Shown here one piece after another: positions 31,660-44,515 of a DNA stretch of 64,000 bases. A program made the position numbers and the translations under genes. The notes under the pieces were generated by a model, which was not told the origin of the DNA, searched no databases, and saw nothing but the letters and a program-made list of their open reading frames with translations. The number at the start of each line of letters is the position of its first letter. Within the stretch, counting starts at the first letter, position 1. This DNA comes from Blasia pusilla (taxonomy: Eukaryota > Marchantiophyta > Marchantiopsida > Blasiales): positions 20,584,001 through 20,648,000 of the forward strand of contig CM114273.1 in the NCBI GenBank assembly GCA_050084515.1, in the 5' to 3' direction.

Positions 31660-34495
31660 GGGGGCTGGTATTCTGGCAGGATAGAGGAAGAGAGGAGAGG
31701 AAGAGAGGAAGAGAGGAGAGTCTCTCTTAAAAAAAAAGGGGCAAATCCGCCTCCTCTCTTCAAAACTTTTTGACATATTTGAAATTTTTTGTTTGCTTTC
31801 AAATTCATGAAATCTTTAGAAGAGAGTAGGTAGTGGTCCAATTTCAGGCCTAAAGAAACCTCCTTTTTCCAGGGGGCAAAAAACAAGTAGACATCATAAG
31901 ACCACTACAAACATTTTTCCATCACTCTCCATGTGAGCCTAAGTTTCTTCACATTGCGTGTCTCAGTCTACAATAAGCTATGACCAGGGGTATTTTTGTT
32001 GGAGGACCATTGGCAAATAATTTGACCAGAAGTAGCATTCGCTTTGCTCAATGAAAGGTTCAAATAAAGACTCTAATGATGGTCTCAACAGACTACAGTG
32101 CTTTTCAAGGTTTAACTTCTCGGAATATTTGGTTGACATTATGGATTGGCATCTCTTCTTGCAAAAGAAAGGCACAAGGAAATGCCTGTAAATGATTGTT
32201 GACTCTTCTTGCAGAAGGTATCAATACTCATCATTCATTATGAAAAACCATTGGCAACACAGTACCAAAATGAGAACTGTTGAGCTTCCCCCATTCCCAA
32301 GTGTCTCTGAAGTGTTAATGTGTCATGAGACCTCACCCGGATGCGCATCGGGCACGATGCCAACCTCTCTTTTTGCAGGGATTGTTGCCTGCATCATGGC
32401 CTTCCCTGAATTGCCCCATAATGAATGATGTATGCTCAAGACCAACTTCGTGAAATGTGAACACACGAGACGATAATTGAACCAAAAGATTGTTAGCTGT
32501 CTGGAGCAAAGAGGAACTGATGTCCCTTCATTCAAATCCTAAATCTGAGAAACCGAGAAGCTGCATCCCTCCCAACCCGTCGGAATTTTACAGGTTGCAA
32601 CTATTGCAGCCCGTCGGAATCAGATGGCTTGCATCCCTTGCAAGCAAGCTCACCATAACAAAGGAAATATTTTGAGAAGTGATTCCATTCCACCCTGCAC
32701 CCATGAAAATCCAACAGGTTGCGAATCCAAAATGGCAATCCGACAGGTAGTAGGAATCCAGCACGTCTTAGAGAAAAAAAGAAGCCTACGACTGGTTTGA
32801 CGATACTAGGGGAATGAGCCAAAAGTGAAGAATCCCGCCACAATGCCTCAGAAGTTGGTCTCACAGAGAAAGAGTCCAATCACTCAAGCAGCCAACTTGT
32901 CGGAATTCGACAGCTTGCCTGGAAATGGTTAAAAAGTTGCAATGGTCAAAAAGTGAAAAGTTGCAACCCATCGGAATCAGACGGGTTGCAAAATAAACAT
33001 TCTGAGTAGCTAGACAAACACAATCGACAAGTCCAAAAAAAAAATTCAACAAACTTTTACAAACACCATTATCGTTTGGAAAAATCTTGTCCTTTATTAC
33101 ATCCGAAGGAAGCTTGGAAATGTACATTTGATCTAGTCTATGATTTCTTCAGCCTTGTCATCTACAAACTTACTCCTAACTCTCCTAGGTTCCTGTACAA
33201 AAGGAATGTCTTTGCTCGCCTTTGCTTTCAAACCCGCTATAGATTTGTCCTTGGCGGTGACGACCTTGGACACCAACTCCGCTGTCTCGAGGGCTTGCTC
33301 CTCCGCATCTCCTTCGAAAGAGTCTTCACGCTGCGCAAAATTCGGGATGTCGTCCCTACCTACAGCCATTGCATCATAGTCCAGGCGTTGATTTTTCTCG
33401 GTTATGTCCTCCGGGTCGTTGAAGTCCAACCAGATTGGGCAATTGTCAACCTCCCAGTCGGACATGCCTTATGCCATCTCCATGTCGTACATGGAAAATG
33501 CCTCTCCAACAAGCGGAGAAACCCACAATTTGCAAGCTGCCGGTATTTTTTGCCAGGTACCTGCATGCTTACAATGGATGAGGTACCTGAACACCATCCG
33601 TTGGGTAGCTCTTTGTCGAGATGCATTGGCTACCTACTCCTGAAGATCTCGCTTCTTCTTTGCAAAATCCCTTTTCTTTGCCTCTATTTCTTCATCCAGG
33701 TCTGCCCGAGGGAGGATATGATCCTTGAACATTATCCTGAAGCCTGGGTTTTTCATGGGCTTGTCTCGGATGTCATCAAGACAAAGTTTGAAATCTTCAG
33801 CTCTCTCCAAGTTTGCTTCCTCCGGAACAGGCTCTATTTTTTTCAACTCCGCTTGGAGACCCACAAGCATGGACTTCCTGAGAAGCCGCAACGCATCCCA
33901 GAATGACCATTCACGGAGCCAGTGGGAGATCACTAGATCAGAGACACCCGGAGGATGATGTGCCGCCCTCTTTTGGGCCTCTGTGCCCTCGAGACTGATT
34001 TTCATCAGTCGGATTCTCCTAAATTCCGAAATTCCAGACAAGGCAAATCTATGGACGCGGTCGAGATACACTTTCTCCCCAATCCGACCCAGTGGATCTT
34101 CATCCCTCTTCTGCTGGTACTTGATTATCGCCTTCAGCTCCTTGTAGAAATCGGGGCCAAGTTCGGGGTTGAGAATGGCGATGTAGCGCTGCATCTTGCT
34201 TGCAGTGTACTTGGTCGGTGCGGAAACTACAGCTTGGATGAACTTAGCACGCTCAGACAAAGACACGTTCTCCCTCCGCTCCAGCTCCAATGAAGCGCCC
34301 ACCATTGGATCCAAGATTGCGACCGGGTGAAGAAAGTGCCAACGACGCACCCGGCAGAGTACAAGGGGTTCTTGGGCGACGCTCTTGTAAATGAGATGCT
34401 GGCAAAGGGGGCTCAAATAAAAAAAAAACTTGGGCAAATATATTTATTTCCCAAGATGCAGCCATGACAATCCTTTGTTGGTCGAAGATACAGGC
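31660..34495. mobile_element. E2a: left end and partial gene of the E family
   Basis: It starts with the same GGGGGCTGGTATTCTGG terminus as E1, inserted in C3 after TTTTGAAG. The left non-coding region (to about 33,130) matches E1, with degraded palindromes near 32,575, 32,610, 32,900 and 32,965. It then enters the ParB/methyltransferase gene on the minus strand. At about 34,495 it is fused to the 3' part of a transposase (E2b). Confidence 0.75.
33133..34437 (-). pseudogene. E2a ParB/methyltransferase gene, exon 3 part without the methyltransferase
   Basis: Minus strand from 34,437: SERAKFIQAVVSAPTKYTAS, then the conserved middle domain (EFYKELKAII-like, GRIGEKVYLDRVHRF, AQKRAAHHPPGVSD, WSFWDALRLL), a stop after KKKRDLQE (33,634), then FPxxLDFNDPEDITEK and NFAQREDSFEGDAEEQ. 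After GLKAKA it jumps straight to PRRVRSKFVDDKAEEIID and stops, so the methyltransferase part is absent. This may be a deletion derivative or a naturally short form. Confidence 0.65.
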
Positions 34496-37400
34496 CCACT
34501 TGTCTCTCTTTGGACAAAGTCATCACATGAACATGTGGGAAAGCAGCAGATGTGCACCACATACACCCCTGTGACACTTGAATTTACAGTGTTGCTCCTG
34601 ACCCAATACATCCTTCCTATTCCATTGCCACTGTGGATATCTTTTGTGGCGATGATCTCCATTTTTGCCTCTCGAGGTGATGCAATTTGCTTTGCTCTCT
34701 CCATCGTTGGCCTACATTTTGTGTTTCTCTTCACCCCATTTCTAGACTCAAACAAAAATAGTGGATTAAGATCATCCACCTTCTCCGGGTACATGTTGAC
34801 ATCAATCTTGGGTTGAATACAAAATGCGAAGATCTCTGTAATGCGAACATGCTCTAAACTTCCTCCGTCTACGAGTCTGAAACCGGCACTTGTAAGATTG
34901 TCCACTTTGTCTTGAGTGCAATTGGTACCTGCGGCGATGGGCCAAATCATGGGGGTATTCCCCGAAGCTCCAATGGCAGCCAGATAAGACTTCCGAAAAG
35001 CGCAAGATTCAATTGGGCAGAAGAAGTACTTCAATTGATCCCCGGTCCACGTGAAACAATCAAAGGTTTTAAGTCCCCAAAACCTAGGCAGTGGTCGTCC
35101 AGTTCTTGTACAATTCTTATTTAGGAAAGAGCCGCATGCTCTCCTAATGCCATCATATCCTGCCCTGCAAGTGGGTCCACGTCCAGGGTTGCTCCGAGAT
35201 ATATGCCACCGTCTCAGGTTGCAATCCACCTCCATGACTGGAATCCCATATTGTTGAACCACCCCAGCGACCGAATGTTGCGAACTTCTAGCAACGGAGG
35301 GCTTTTGAAATAAAACATTCACTGATTTTGGAGAAGTTACTCCATCACGGATTTGGGAGCAATCCGGGGTCCCCAAATACCTGGGCGGGGTTATTTCCTC
35401 ATCCAAATCAATCATCGGATTTGTTCCTCGATGCTACCTCTTCACCTGCTTGAAGTCAAGATACTTATCTAGTCTCTACGAGTCTCGCTCAGACTGCTCT
35501 ACCACCATCTGTATGGGACATCTTGAAACGCGCCCACGAATATCCCCACCAACGTGGATATCTTGCTCGAGGGGGGTTCCCGCTACGCACCGGTTGAAGG
35601 CTTCGACATAGAGTTTCTCATCACCAGATCTCACAGCCGTCTTGACATAGAGCTCGTAGATTGAAGGCCCCCTTCCTTTTGTTATGCCTTTTGTAAGGAA
35701 GATATGGGATGCTGCAGATTGTAGCATTGCTCTTGCCTGGTCTTGTTGGCATGCCTCCACAAGTGAAATTCTTTGGCATGCTTGTGAAGACCTCCAGGAG
35801 GAATGAACACTTTATGCTCCACTTGTGTTGGGGCAGAGGGCATTTTCATGGATGTTCAATCCTTGTAACGACGGCAATGTGAGAAGGGAACAAAAATAAC
35901 TCAGAAGTCAAAGAAATAAGCTACCTGTTAGAACCAGACGGGTTGCAAGGCCAAGGCATCCCATGAACGACTTTGCGACCTGTCGATTCTTGACGTGTTG
36001 CAACACCCAGGAACCACCTAGTGCAACCCGTCCGATTCCGACGGGTTGCAAGTAAATTTGGCCATGCGACTTGCAACCCGTCGGTTTTTGACTGGTTGCA
36101 CACTCCGGCAACCCGTCAACCCGTTGCATTCCAACGGGTTGCAAGTAAATTTGGCCATGCCACTTGCAACCCGTCGGTTTCCGACTGGTTGCACACTCAG
36201 GCAACTCGTCGGTTAGCGACGGGTTGAACACTCAGGAAACCTGTCGCATCCGAAAAGTTGGTTGGTTTTTTCGGTTTGAAATCCCTATAGTGCCCACGCT
36301 TCTCAACTTTAGCTGCAACTCTTCAAACAATTTTCAGCGTGAGGTTGACGAGACAAATTAGTGAACTCACCTCCCGCATGAAGTTTCCCCATTGTCTCAT
36401 TCGTACAATCCACCAACTCAGCCAAGAGCATAATTCTTTGTACTTCCCCTCAATCGCATGTTTCCTCCACCACCCATGAAGTTCTTCTTGGCATTCCATG
36501 GCCTGTTTCAAGGTTTTGTTGTCCTTGCAGCGTTGGAGTAGAGTGACATGCTCCGTCCTCTTATTCTCCTTGATGCAAGATTTGGTGTACCGGGTCACAG
36601 ACTGTTGCCAATGGAAAGCATCCGACCTTTCCCTCTCCGGTTGAACCTCTCCACCCAATAACACTTCCCTGATAGCAATCAACCCAGGTTGTGCATTGTC
36701 CACCATGAACCCATAAATTTCCAGAGGTGGCCTTTTATTTTCCTTCACCACCTCAAATAAGAGAAACCAGCACATCTTCAAACTGCCAACGTCTTTTGCT
36801 TTTACTTCACAGACAAATATAGTTTTGAATCCCTTCTCCACTTGGTCATAAAGGTGAGCACCCACTGTCAACCATCCGTTGAGCACTCTGTAGCAAATAT
36901 CAAAGCTTACACAGCTGCCGTAAAGATCTTCCCCTTCCCTCATTCGATCTATAAGATCGAGGCCACTCGACGGACCTGTGGTTGACATTTTGAAGACATA
37001 GGCCCTGGATCCTTCGCCTCCCTGGCCCATGATTTGCCATCTCTGAATGAATGGAAATCTGGAGTTGGCCTTGATTCTGGCAATGGCATCCATTTCGGCC
37101 GTCTTTCCATCCAGTACCCATATTTGACGCAGCAAATTGTGGAAGCATTCAAGGTGAGCGAGAAATGCGAGATTTTCCCATAGTTGTTTCTCCTCACCAC
37201 TTGTGATCTGGCCTTGTCCTGGGATTCCAAGAAATTGTTCACAAATTTGTGATGCTATTGTTAGCTTGATCACTCCGGGCTTTGAACCACGAGAGTTTTT
37301 GTAGACCTTGGCCACTTTCTTCGCCATATCCTCCTTACTATGTCTCTGAATTGCATCGATTACAGGATGAGTGTGGGAGCCAACATGAACTGCCAGCCTT

Positions 37401-38383
37401 GTGTACTCTGACGTGGAGCCCAAGTCGTGGACAATGAAAAATATGTATGCAAGACACGCTCAAACACAGAAAGGGGATGCCTGACAATGAGGACATCGAT
37501 GGCCTCCCGACGGTATGGTGGCACCAACCTCATATGGAGTTTCTGCATTCTTGGGGGGGAATTGCAAAGTATTGACCCGCCCGTTGCGCTCCACATACGG
37601 GCATGCTGGACTTCTACACTCCAAGGCTCCAACGCATTGGCGGCGGGAGACAATCCAAGGACCATCTGGAATTGAAGCACTAGTCCGTTGAAGCCTGCAC
37701 CATCGATGACAATCAAACTTTCTGTCCATATCCTTCAAGCGTCCTCCATCTTTCTTTTGAGCAGGAGCAACAAGTGGAGGCAACTCAAAAATGCAATTAC
37801 CATCGTACGTGGGCGGCAGCTCGTTGAAAAGAATGTGCTTGAACATTTTCAAGGCCAGAGACGATAACAAACTATTGCCTGATACTCGCAAGAGGAATGA
37901 GTAGGGGGAGAGAGGGCCCGATTGGTGTCCGACAGATCCACTGAGGTTGACAACATCGGGAATGTCTTCAGGAAGTACAACATTGTAACGAACGTGTGAA
38001 GTTGGAGTCGATGCCAGATCTACTGAGCTAGGAGTTGCAAACATAGAGCTCGGTGCACTAGGAAATTCTCGACCGTCTACTTGGGAATCAGAGGAATTCA
38101 AAGGCAAGCCGTTAACTCTGTATTAACCATTTGCTAGAGGTAGGAGATTCTATACTTTACGGTCTACAATCACTGGCTGGATTGTCTCACCTATTATGTC
38201 CTCCGTATCATCCACCCTAACATCCTTGGACACAAAGATGGTTTCAATTTGGAGAAGAAATCAAACTGAGAGAAAATTTTCATCCACTGGTATGAAAGAC
38301 TCACGAGCTTGCGGTCGAACAATTTCTGATTGAGGAAGGGCCGCTAGATGACTACCACAAGTGAGCTTCACATAATTATCCAT
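34496..38383 (-). pseudogene. E2b MULE-like transposase, truncated in SWIM
   Basis: ATG at 38,383; exon 1 to 36,371; intron 36,370 to about 35,864 with palindromes at 35,930-36,260; exon 2 to 34,496. The finger (GSHTHP), SFDICYRV, the second Asp in MVDNAQ and the FHWQQSV motif are kept. Damage: TAA near 38,123, TGA at about 37,463 (a Gly codon elsewhere), and the intron acceptor changed from GCAG|G to ACAA|G. The frame ends in CSCDDFVQRETSG, so the CxH half of the SWIM finger is lost. Confidence 0.8.
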
Positions 38384-39631
38384 TCCTTGAAGATTCTATC
38401 GGGAGAAGACTGAGAATAAGAATGAGGATAAGAATGAGAATGGGTATGAGAATGAGAGTGAGAATGTTTAATTTATAGTGAATAGGGACTCAGATTCTCC
38501 TAACAGAATTTGACTGAAAAGATGAAGTTTGGTAGGTGAGATTGTCTGACATGATGGATTGAATTTTGTTGCAACCTGGCGGAGTCCGATGGGTTGCAGA
38601 ATTTGGGAATCAGAGATGTGGGTTGCAAAGCACCCAGTTCCATTTTTTGTTTTCGTGTCTTAATGCAAGTTGGAACCCGTCGGAGTCCGTTGGGTTGGTA
38701 CCCCCTTCTTTCCGACCAATGGTCTCTTGAGTCAATTTTGCTAGCATCAAACATGAGACATCGCTTGCATTTGCTAAGGCAACCAATCGTTGGGGTCTTT
38801 TACGTGATTGTCCAACTCATGGTAGACCTTGTGACCCGTCGGATTGCTAGAGGTTGCCTCGGAACTATGCGTTGTCGCATTGTTACCCAAGGGATAGAAA
38901 AGCGTGCAACTTGTCGGTAACCGACGGGTTGCCCAGGTACCTTGCCTATTACCCCAAGATGAGGGAAGCGTGCAACCCGTCGGCCTCAAATGGGTTGCGC
39001 AAGTGCGTTGCCTTGTAACGCTTACACGAAGGAAGCGTGCAACACATCGGCCTCTGACGAGTTGCACGGGTACCCCGCCTTGTTATCCCAAGATGAGGGA
39101 AGCATGCGACCCCCCAGTCTCCAACGGCTTGGGCGGGTACCTCATGTTCTTTCCCGAAGACGGCGGAGGCGCGCAACCTGTCGATCTCCGACGGGTTGCG
39201 AGGATAGACCCGAGGAGGACGGATGCCTGCAACCCGCGGGAAGCGTGCAACCCGTCGGAGCCGTTGGGATGATGGTTTTCACGTCCTAACTTCCATAACG
39301 GCCGACACGTCGCCGTCAAAATGACGATGCGATCCAACGATCAGCCCAACGGCTTGAAAAGTATAAATAGGCAAGGGTTCGCCCATCTCCGGTTTTTTTT
39401 TTCGTGATCTCGATTGCTCTTTCGCGCAGCTGCTGACCAGATACCAAGGGGCGCTTTACACGGCGACTCATCACGAGATGATTCGAGCAGACTATCGCAA
39501 GACGATTCGAGCCACTCATCAAGGTGACTCATTGCGACATCAGCAAGGCGACTCATCAAGGCGACTCCTCGAGGCGACTCATCGTGCACAGAAAGTAACT
39601 TCGTTGTCGATAGGAGGCATTTTCGGGAACA
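38384..39631. promoter_or_regulatory. E2b divergent promoter region with palindromes
   Basis: The transposase-side TATA (TTTATAGTGAATAG on the plus strand) is at about 38,470-38,483; the gene-C-side box GTATAAATAGG is at about 39,359-39,369. Palindromes lie at 38,572-39,265, many with diverged arms. The 5' leader of the plus-strand gene (39,400-39,631) is rich in GACTCAT/GACGATTCGAG repeats. Confidence 0.6.
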
Positions 39632-40872
39632 ATGACAAGGAAAAAAACTCAAGCAAGCAAGGGTGGGAACTTCACTCCCAAGTGCATAAGGACTCATGCG
39701 TCACCATCTCCAGGGCCTCATTCGGCCAATGAGATAAGGCAACAAGAGATCAAGGAGCGGGAAGGGGAAGCGAAGATGCACAGGCAAGAGCTTCTTGCAA
39801 AACGTATTAAGGAGGCGCTCGAAAAATAGAACATAGAGGCTAAGACGTCGCAGGCCTTGAAGAAAAGGATCGCCGAGGAAAAGCGTGAAAAGAAGCATCT
39901 GGATGCATTGGTGAGGAGAGCATAAGTGGAAAAAGCTCGAAGGGATAAAGCGATTGCCATTGAAGAAAGCCCGGCCCGTCCAACCAAAAGTGTTGAGATG
40001 CAGGAAATGTCCTCGATGAAGTCCGGGGACACAATCAATATAAAATGGGCTGAGGAAACGGCCGAAGTTCAAGTGACGGACGATGAGGTCATGAGGACCA
40101 CGAGCGTGGAGATGGTGGACATCGCTGAAGAAGCAGGAGAGCGGTCTTCCTCGTCTCTTAGCCCGGCGGAAGAAATCGACCTCTATCGGATCGATGAGTT
40201 TCCAGTAGACTTGCTAGCTGCTGTCTCAGAGTAGTTGGCGGGCCAAGACACCGACCCAATCTTTGAGCGGGTAAGATACGATCTTTGTTCTTTGAGTTAT
40301 GTGAAACCCCATGTTGCAATTCATTGGCAATTCAGTGTAGTTTATTGACCTTGTCCCCGTTGTGACAGGTGGTAAAGAAGATGGCACTGATGGAGGGCCA
40401 GAACGCCCCGAGAATTCCACTTTGCCGATTGCGGAAAATGGAGTACGTCCGCGAAATTCAGTCTCACGAGGATATTGTGAAGCTAAAACAGTCGGCAACG
40501 ATAGCATCCTACGTACACTACTTCCCTCCGTTCTATGTTCAGCCTTACGATCAACATGGAACCCAAGCGCTGGTGACGGAGGAGGACTTGGAGGCGCTCG
40601 ACACATTTTGGAGGATGAGAGATCAGGAATTCAGAAGGGCGATTGAGGGGACGGAATTCAACTGGATGCGGAACCTCTATTTCTTCATCTGGGATGGAAA
40701 CCACAGGTTCATGGCGTGGACCCAATTTGCAGAGGAGCGCCCAAATTCATTGGAGGCGCATTTTTGCGTGAAGGCAGTCGTGCTAAATCCATTCCCTCAT
40801 CACATGGCGACGGTGGAAATGGCCATGCATGCCATGAACACGTAAGTTTCCTCTTCCTTTTTTCTTGATTGC

Positions 40873-41455
40873 GGCAAACCGTCGGACTCCGACGAGTTGT
40901 TTAACTATTGGTAACAAAACATCGGATGCCTTAAAGCAACTTGTCGGAGTCCAATGAGTTGCTTGAATGGCTGCTGTTTTTAGGATGTTTTTGGCCGAAA
41001 GCAACTCGTCGGGGTCCGACGAGTTGCTTGACTGGCCACTATTTTAGGATGTATTTGGCCGAAAGCAACTCGTCGTAGTCTGACGAGTTGCTTGATTGGC
41101 CAATGTTTGTAGAATTTTTTTGGCCGAAAGCAACTTGTCGGATTCCGACGGGTTGCATTCGCCGCCACGGGTAGGTGATCGGAGTAGGGGACTTTGATTT
41201 TTGGCATGAAATTGCAGCTTTACTCAAAATTGCGCAACCTGTCGGACTCCGACAGGTTGATATGTTCACTTCTTCTACGGAAACCACTCTCTAAATACAA
41301 ATCATCTGACAACCCGTCGGAGTCCGACGGGTTGTAACCAGACAATCACAAATCTGAATGCAATCCGTCGGACTTCGAGGGGTTGCAATATCTAGCTTTT
41401 AGCTACCATTTCGACCATGAGGTGAAGCGACCTGTCGGAGTCCGACGGGTTGCAG
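40873..41455. repeat. Palindrome array, intron 2 of the E2b gene
   Basis: About ten copies at 60-70 bp spacing in the first half. Variants include CAACTCG/CGAGTTG, CAACCTG/CAGGTTG (41,234-41,260) and CAACCCG/CGGGTTG, each with matching arms. Spacers share TTTTNGGATGTNTTTGGCCGAAA. Confidence 0.85.
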
Positions 41456-43312
41456 GAACCCATGTAGCTTGAAAAAATTCTTAAAGTGTGTTTGGATGTG
41501 CACGATTGTATCCGAGGGGAACGTCACCCACCACTGGATCCAGGATTGCGACCGGGTGAAGAAAGTGCTAAGATGCAGCGCTACATTGCCATTCTCAACC
41601 CCGAACTTGGCCCCGATTTCTACAAGGAGCTGAAGGCGATAATCAAGCGCCAGCGGAAGAGGGATGAAGATCCGCAGGGTCGGATTGGGGAGAAAGTATC
41701 TCTCGACCGCGTCCATAGATTTGCCTTGTCTGGAATTTCAGAATTTAGGAGAATCCGACTGATGAAAATCAATCCCGAGGGCACATAGGCCCAAAAGAGG
41801 GCGGCACACCATCCTCCGGGTGTCTCTGATCCAGTGATCTCCCATTGGCTCCGTGAATGGTCATTCTAGGACACGTTGCGACTTCTCGGGAAGTCCATGC
41901 TCGTGGGTCTCCAAGCGGAGTTGAAAAGAATAGAGCCAGTTCCGGAGGAAGCAAACTTGGAGAGTGCTGAAGATTTCAAACTTTGGTTGGATGACATGCG
42001 GGACAAGCCCATGAAAAACCCTGGCTTTAGGACAATGTTCAAGGATCGCATCCTCCCTCAGGCAGACCTTGATGAAGAAATAGAGGCGAAGAAAAAGGAT
42101 TTTGCAAAGAAGAAGCGAGATCTTTAGGAGCAGGCGACCGATGCACCTCGACAAAGAGCTGCCCAACGGATGGTGTTCCAGTACCTCATTCATTGTAAGA
42201 ATGCAGGTACCTGGCAAAAATTACCAGAAGCCTGCAAATTGTGGGCTTCTCCGCCTGATGGAGTGGCATTTTCCATGTACGACATTGAGATGGCTCAAAG
42301 CATGTGCGACTGGGAGGTGGAGAATTTCCCGATCTGGCTGGACTTCAACGACCCCGAAGACATCACCGAAAAGAATCTTCGACTGGTGTATGATGCAATG
42401 GCCGTAGGTAGGGACGACATCCCGAATTTCGTGCAGCCTGAAGACTTCTTCAAAGGAGATGCGGAGGAGCAAGCCCCGAGACAACGGAGTTGGTGTCCAA
42501 GGTCGTCACCGCCAAGGACAAATTTACAACAGGTCTGAAAGCAAAGGCGAGGGGATTGAAGAATTTTGAGGCCAAGTCTTCCAAAAAAGAGGCTGAGAAT
42601 TCAAGGCGAGAGGCGGAATCGTCTGGGCGAGCGGGGAGAGAGGGCCGTACCAGGTCCTCCGCCAAGAAAAACTCCAACAGAGTCCGAGGTAATAGAGACC
42701 CAAATAAGCCGACCGCAGACTCGGGAAAAGCGGAAGCAAGAGGCGCCAGGTTTGTCCCTGGGAGCAGACTAGGAGGGGGAATACACTCCATCATCCTTGG
42801 GAAGACATAGAGAAATAACGACCTGGACAAGCATCATCATTCACTGCACGGATCTTTTGGATGAGCTGCAAAGTTTTAGTTCCCAAGAGTCGATATCCGC
42901 CATCAACAAATTGACAATGCAGGGATGGAAGCTTCAACAAAACGGGCACGCTCCCTGGACGGTCCATGGGGAGGTCGAGGAGGTGGCGGTGGATCTCCTT
43001 GTCGCTGATTTTCCCTTTGGGTTGCGCTTGTGGGGCAAAAATCCGTCTGGTAGTGTCCCAAACTGGAATGTCCCTCTTACCTATGACCAGATCGCGCTCC
43101 TGTTTTCCTTTGCAGACGCTTATCTCAGTGAGAGGGGCTTCTTCTTGGTCTTGATTGGAGGGAGCGAGGATGAGCTCTTCAACGTGCAGTGCGTGAAGAG
43201 GTTGCTGAAGTGGAGGATGGTGCAATCGTGGGTCATCAAGAATGAGTTCCCCTCCGATCGGCAACGAGTCAAATCCGGGTAAGGGCTCTAAACCCATATA
43301 CAATTTGTCCTG

Positions 43313-43640
43313 CTCCGACGGGTTGCATCTCTACATGCAACCCGTCGGATCTTTTGAGCTGGTGACTGCGGTGATGCAATCCGTCTGAAAGCGACGAGTT
43401 GCAAATTTACCACAAGTCTCCATTGGGTGAATGCGACCCGTTGGAAACCGACGGGTTGCAAGTGCTTATGCTTTTCCTTGTGTTTCTGGAATGATGCAAC
43501 GCGTTGGAGAGCGACGGGTTGCTCTTAGCCAACCATGGGCTGCTCTAAGCTTGCAACTTGTTGGCTTCCAACGGGTTGCTCATGGCAAACAAAATCACTA
43601 ACACTTGTAAAACAACCCATCGGACTCCGACAGGTTGCTC
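43313..43640. repeat. Palindrome cluster, intron 3 of the E2b gene
   Basis: About six palindromes or half palindromes lie between 43,313 and 43,640, in the same intron position as in E1 (7,748-8,062). Arms are more degraded than in intron 2. Confidence 0.75.
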
Positions 43641-44515
43641 AAATGTTAGGACTATAACAAAGTTCTCTAGGGTTAAGCGAAGTTCTTTGGGGATGTGTTG
43701 CACATTGTGTCACCATACTGAAAGAAGACCAGCGGTCAAGTAGCTCTTTCTTGTTGCTGACATTGTTTCCAACCTGCTTCTTTACAGATGGACCACTCCT
43801 ATATTTACTGCTTTGTTCGGCCCGAGCACAACTTCCAAGTGTTTAAGATCCTGGATCCCGTGGATCCATGCTCCGATGGGTACAACTTAGATAGTTTATA
43901 CAATTCTCCTTGGGGAATTTACATGCAAGATGGTACCCCCTTACTTTGAGGAAGGGAAAAGTCGCTAGCCCTGATCCAAATGCTCATCGAGCTCTGCTCA
44001 AGGGAAGGTGACTTGGTGTTCGACTTAGTGGGCCTTTCAAGGGCATGTATTAGAGGCGCTTGGCATAGTGGTAGGAACATTCTCTTACTTGAGGGAAGGC
44101 AGGAATTGTTTGACCTTTGTAAAAGAGGCAAAGGCAGATTACGACTGGCTACTTGGGGCATACAACTCTCCTCCGAAGCCAAGAGCTCCGGTTCCAGACC
44201 CACCATTGGTAGTGACACCATCTTCACTTCCTACAATTCCGAAAATCACGAGGGCAAGGCTGAGTGTAATTCTGGAAGAGCTCTCGGACAATGACGAGTG
44301 AGTTCAAAGAACTCAAGGACCCAACTTAACTGCAGCGTTTTGGAGTAGGGATTTATTTGATGACGAGGCAAAAGAATTCATAGAATAGATCAAATGTACA
44401 GTTCCTAGCTTCCTTCGGATGTGATAAAGGACAAGATTTTTTCGAACGATGATGGTGTTTGTAAAAGTTTGTTGAATATCTTTTTCGGTCTTGTCGATTG
44501 TGATCGTGTATGTAC

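Larger units (their letters stand above)
39632..44300 (+). pseudogene. E2b ParB-like/DNA amino-methyltransferase gene
   Basis: Exon 1 39,632-40,270; intron 1 (98 bp, GTAAGA...TGACAG) 40,271-40,368; exon 2 40,369-40,841; intron 2 40,842-41,503; exon 3 41,504-43,278; intron 3 43,279-43,787; exon 4 43,788 to about 44,300. All splice phases agree with the E1 gene. Exon 2 has YVQPYDQHGTQALV and DGNHRFMAW (40,693-40,719), like the Gx(H/R)R signature of ParB/sulfiredoxin-fold domains. Exon 3 ends with LLVADFPFG (DFPF at 43,007-43,018), like motif IV, and SWVIKNEFP. Exon 4 has GDLVFDLVGLSRA (44,007-44,045) then HSGRNILLLEGRQELF. Three stops in exon 1, about 240 bp missing near 41,572, acceptor 2 mutated, a 1-bp loss before donor 3, a stop at 43,948 and a frameshift near 44,120 inactivate it. 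Confidence 0.75.
34496..44507. mobile_element. E2b: E-family copy in reverse orientation, right end lost
   Basis: Contains a minus-strand transposase (38,383-34,496), the divergent promoter region and a plus-strand ParB/methyltransferase gene (39,632 to about 44,300), then about 200 bp of left-end region. The right terminus and the end of the SWIM finger are missing at the 34,495 junction; the left terminus is missing at 44,507. Gene order and polarity match E1 inverted. Confidence 0.78.

Noticed and set aside
37460-38107. Separate 215-codon gene
   Set aside because: It is the first half of the E2b transposase exon 1, separated from the rest by one nonsense codon.
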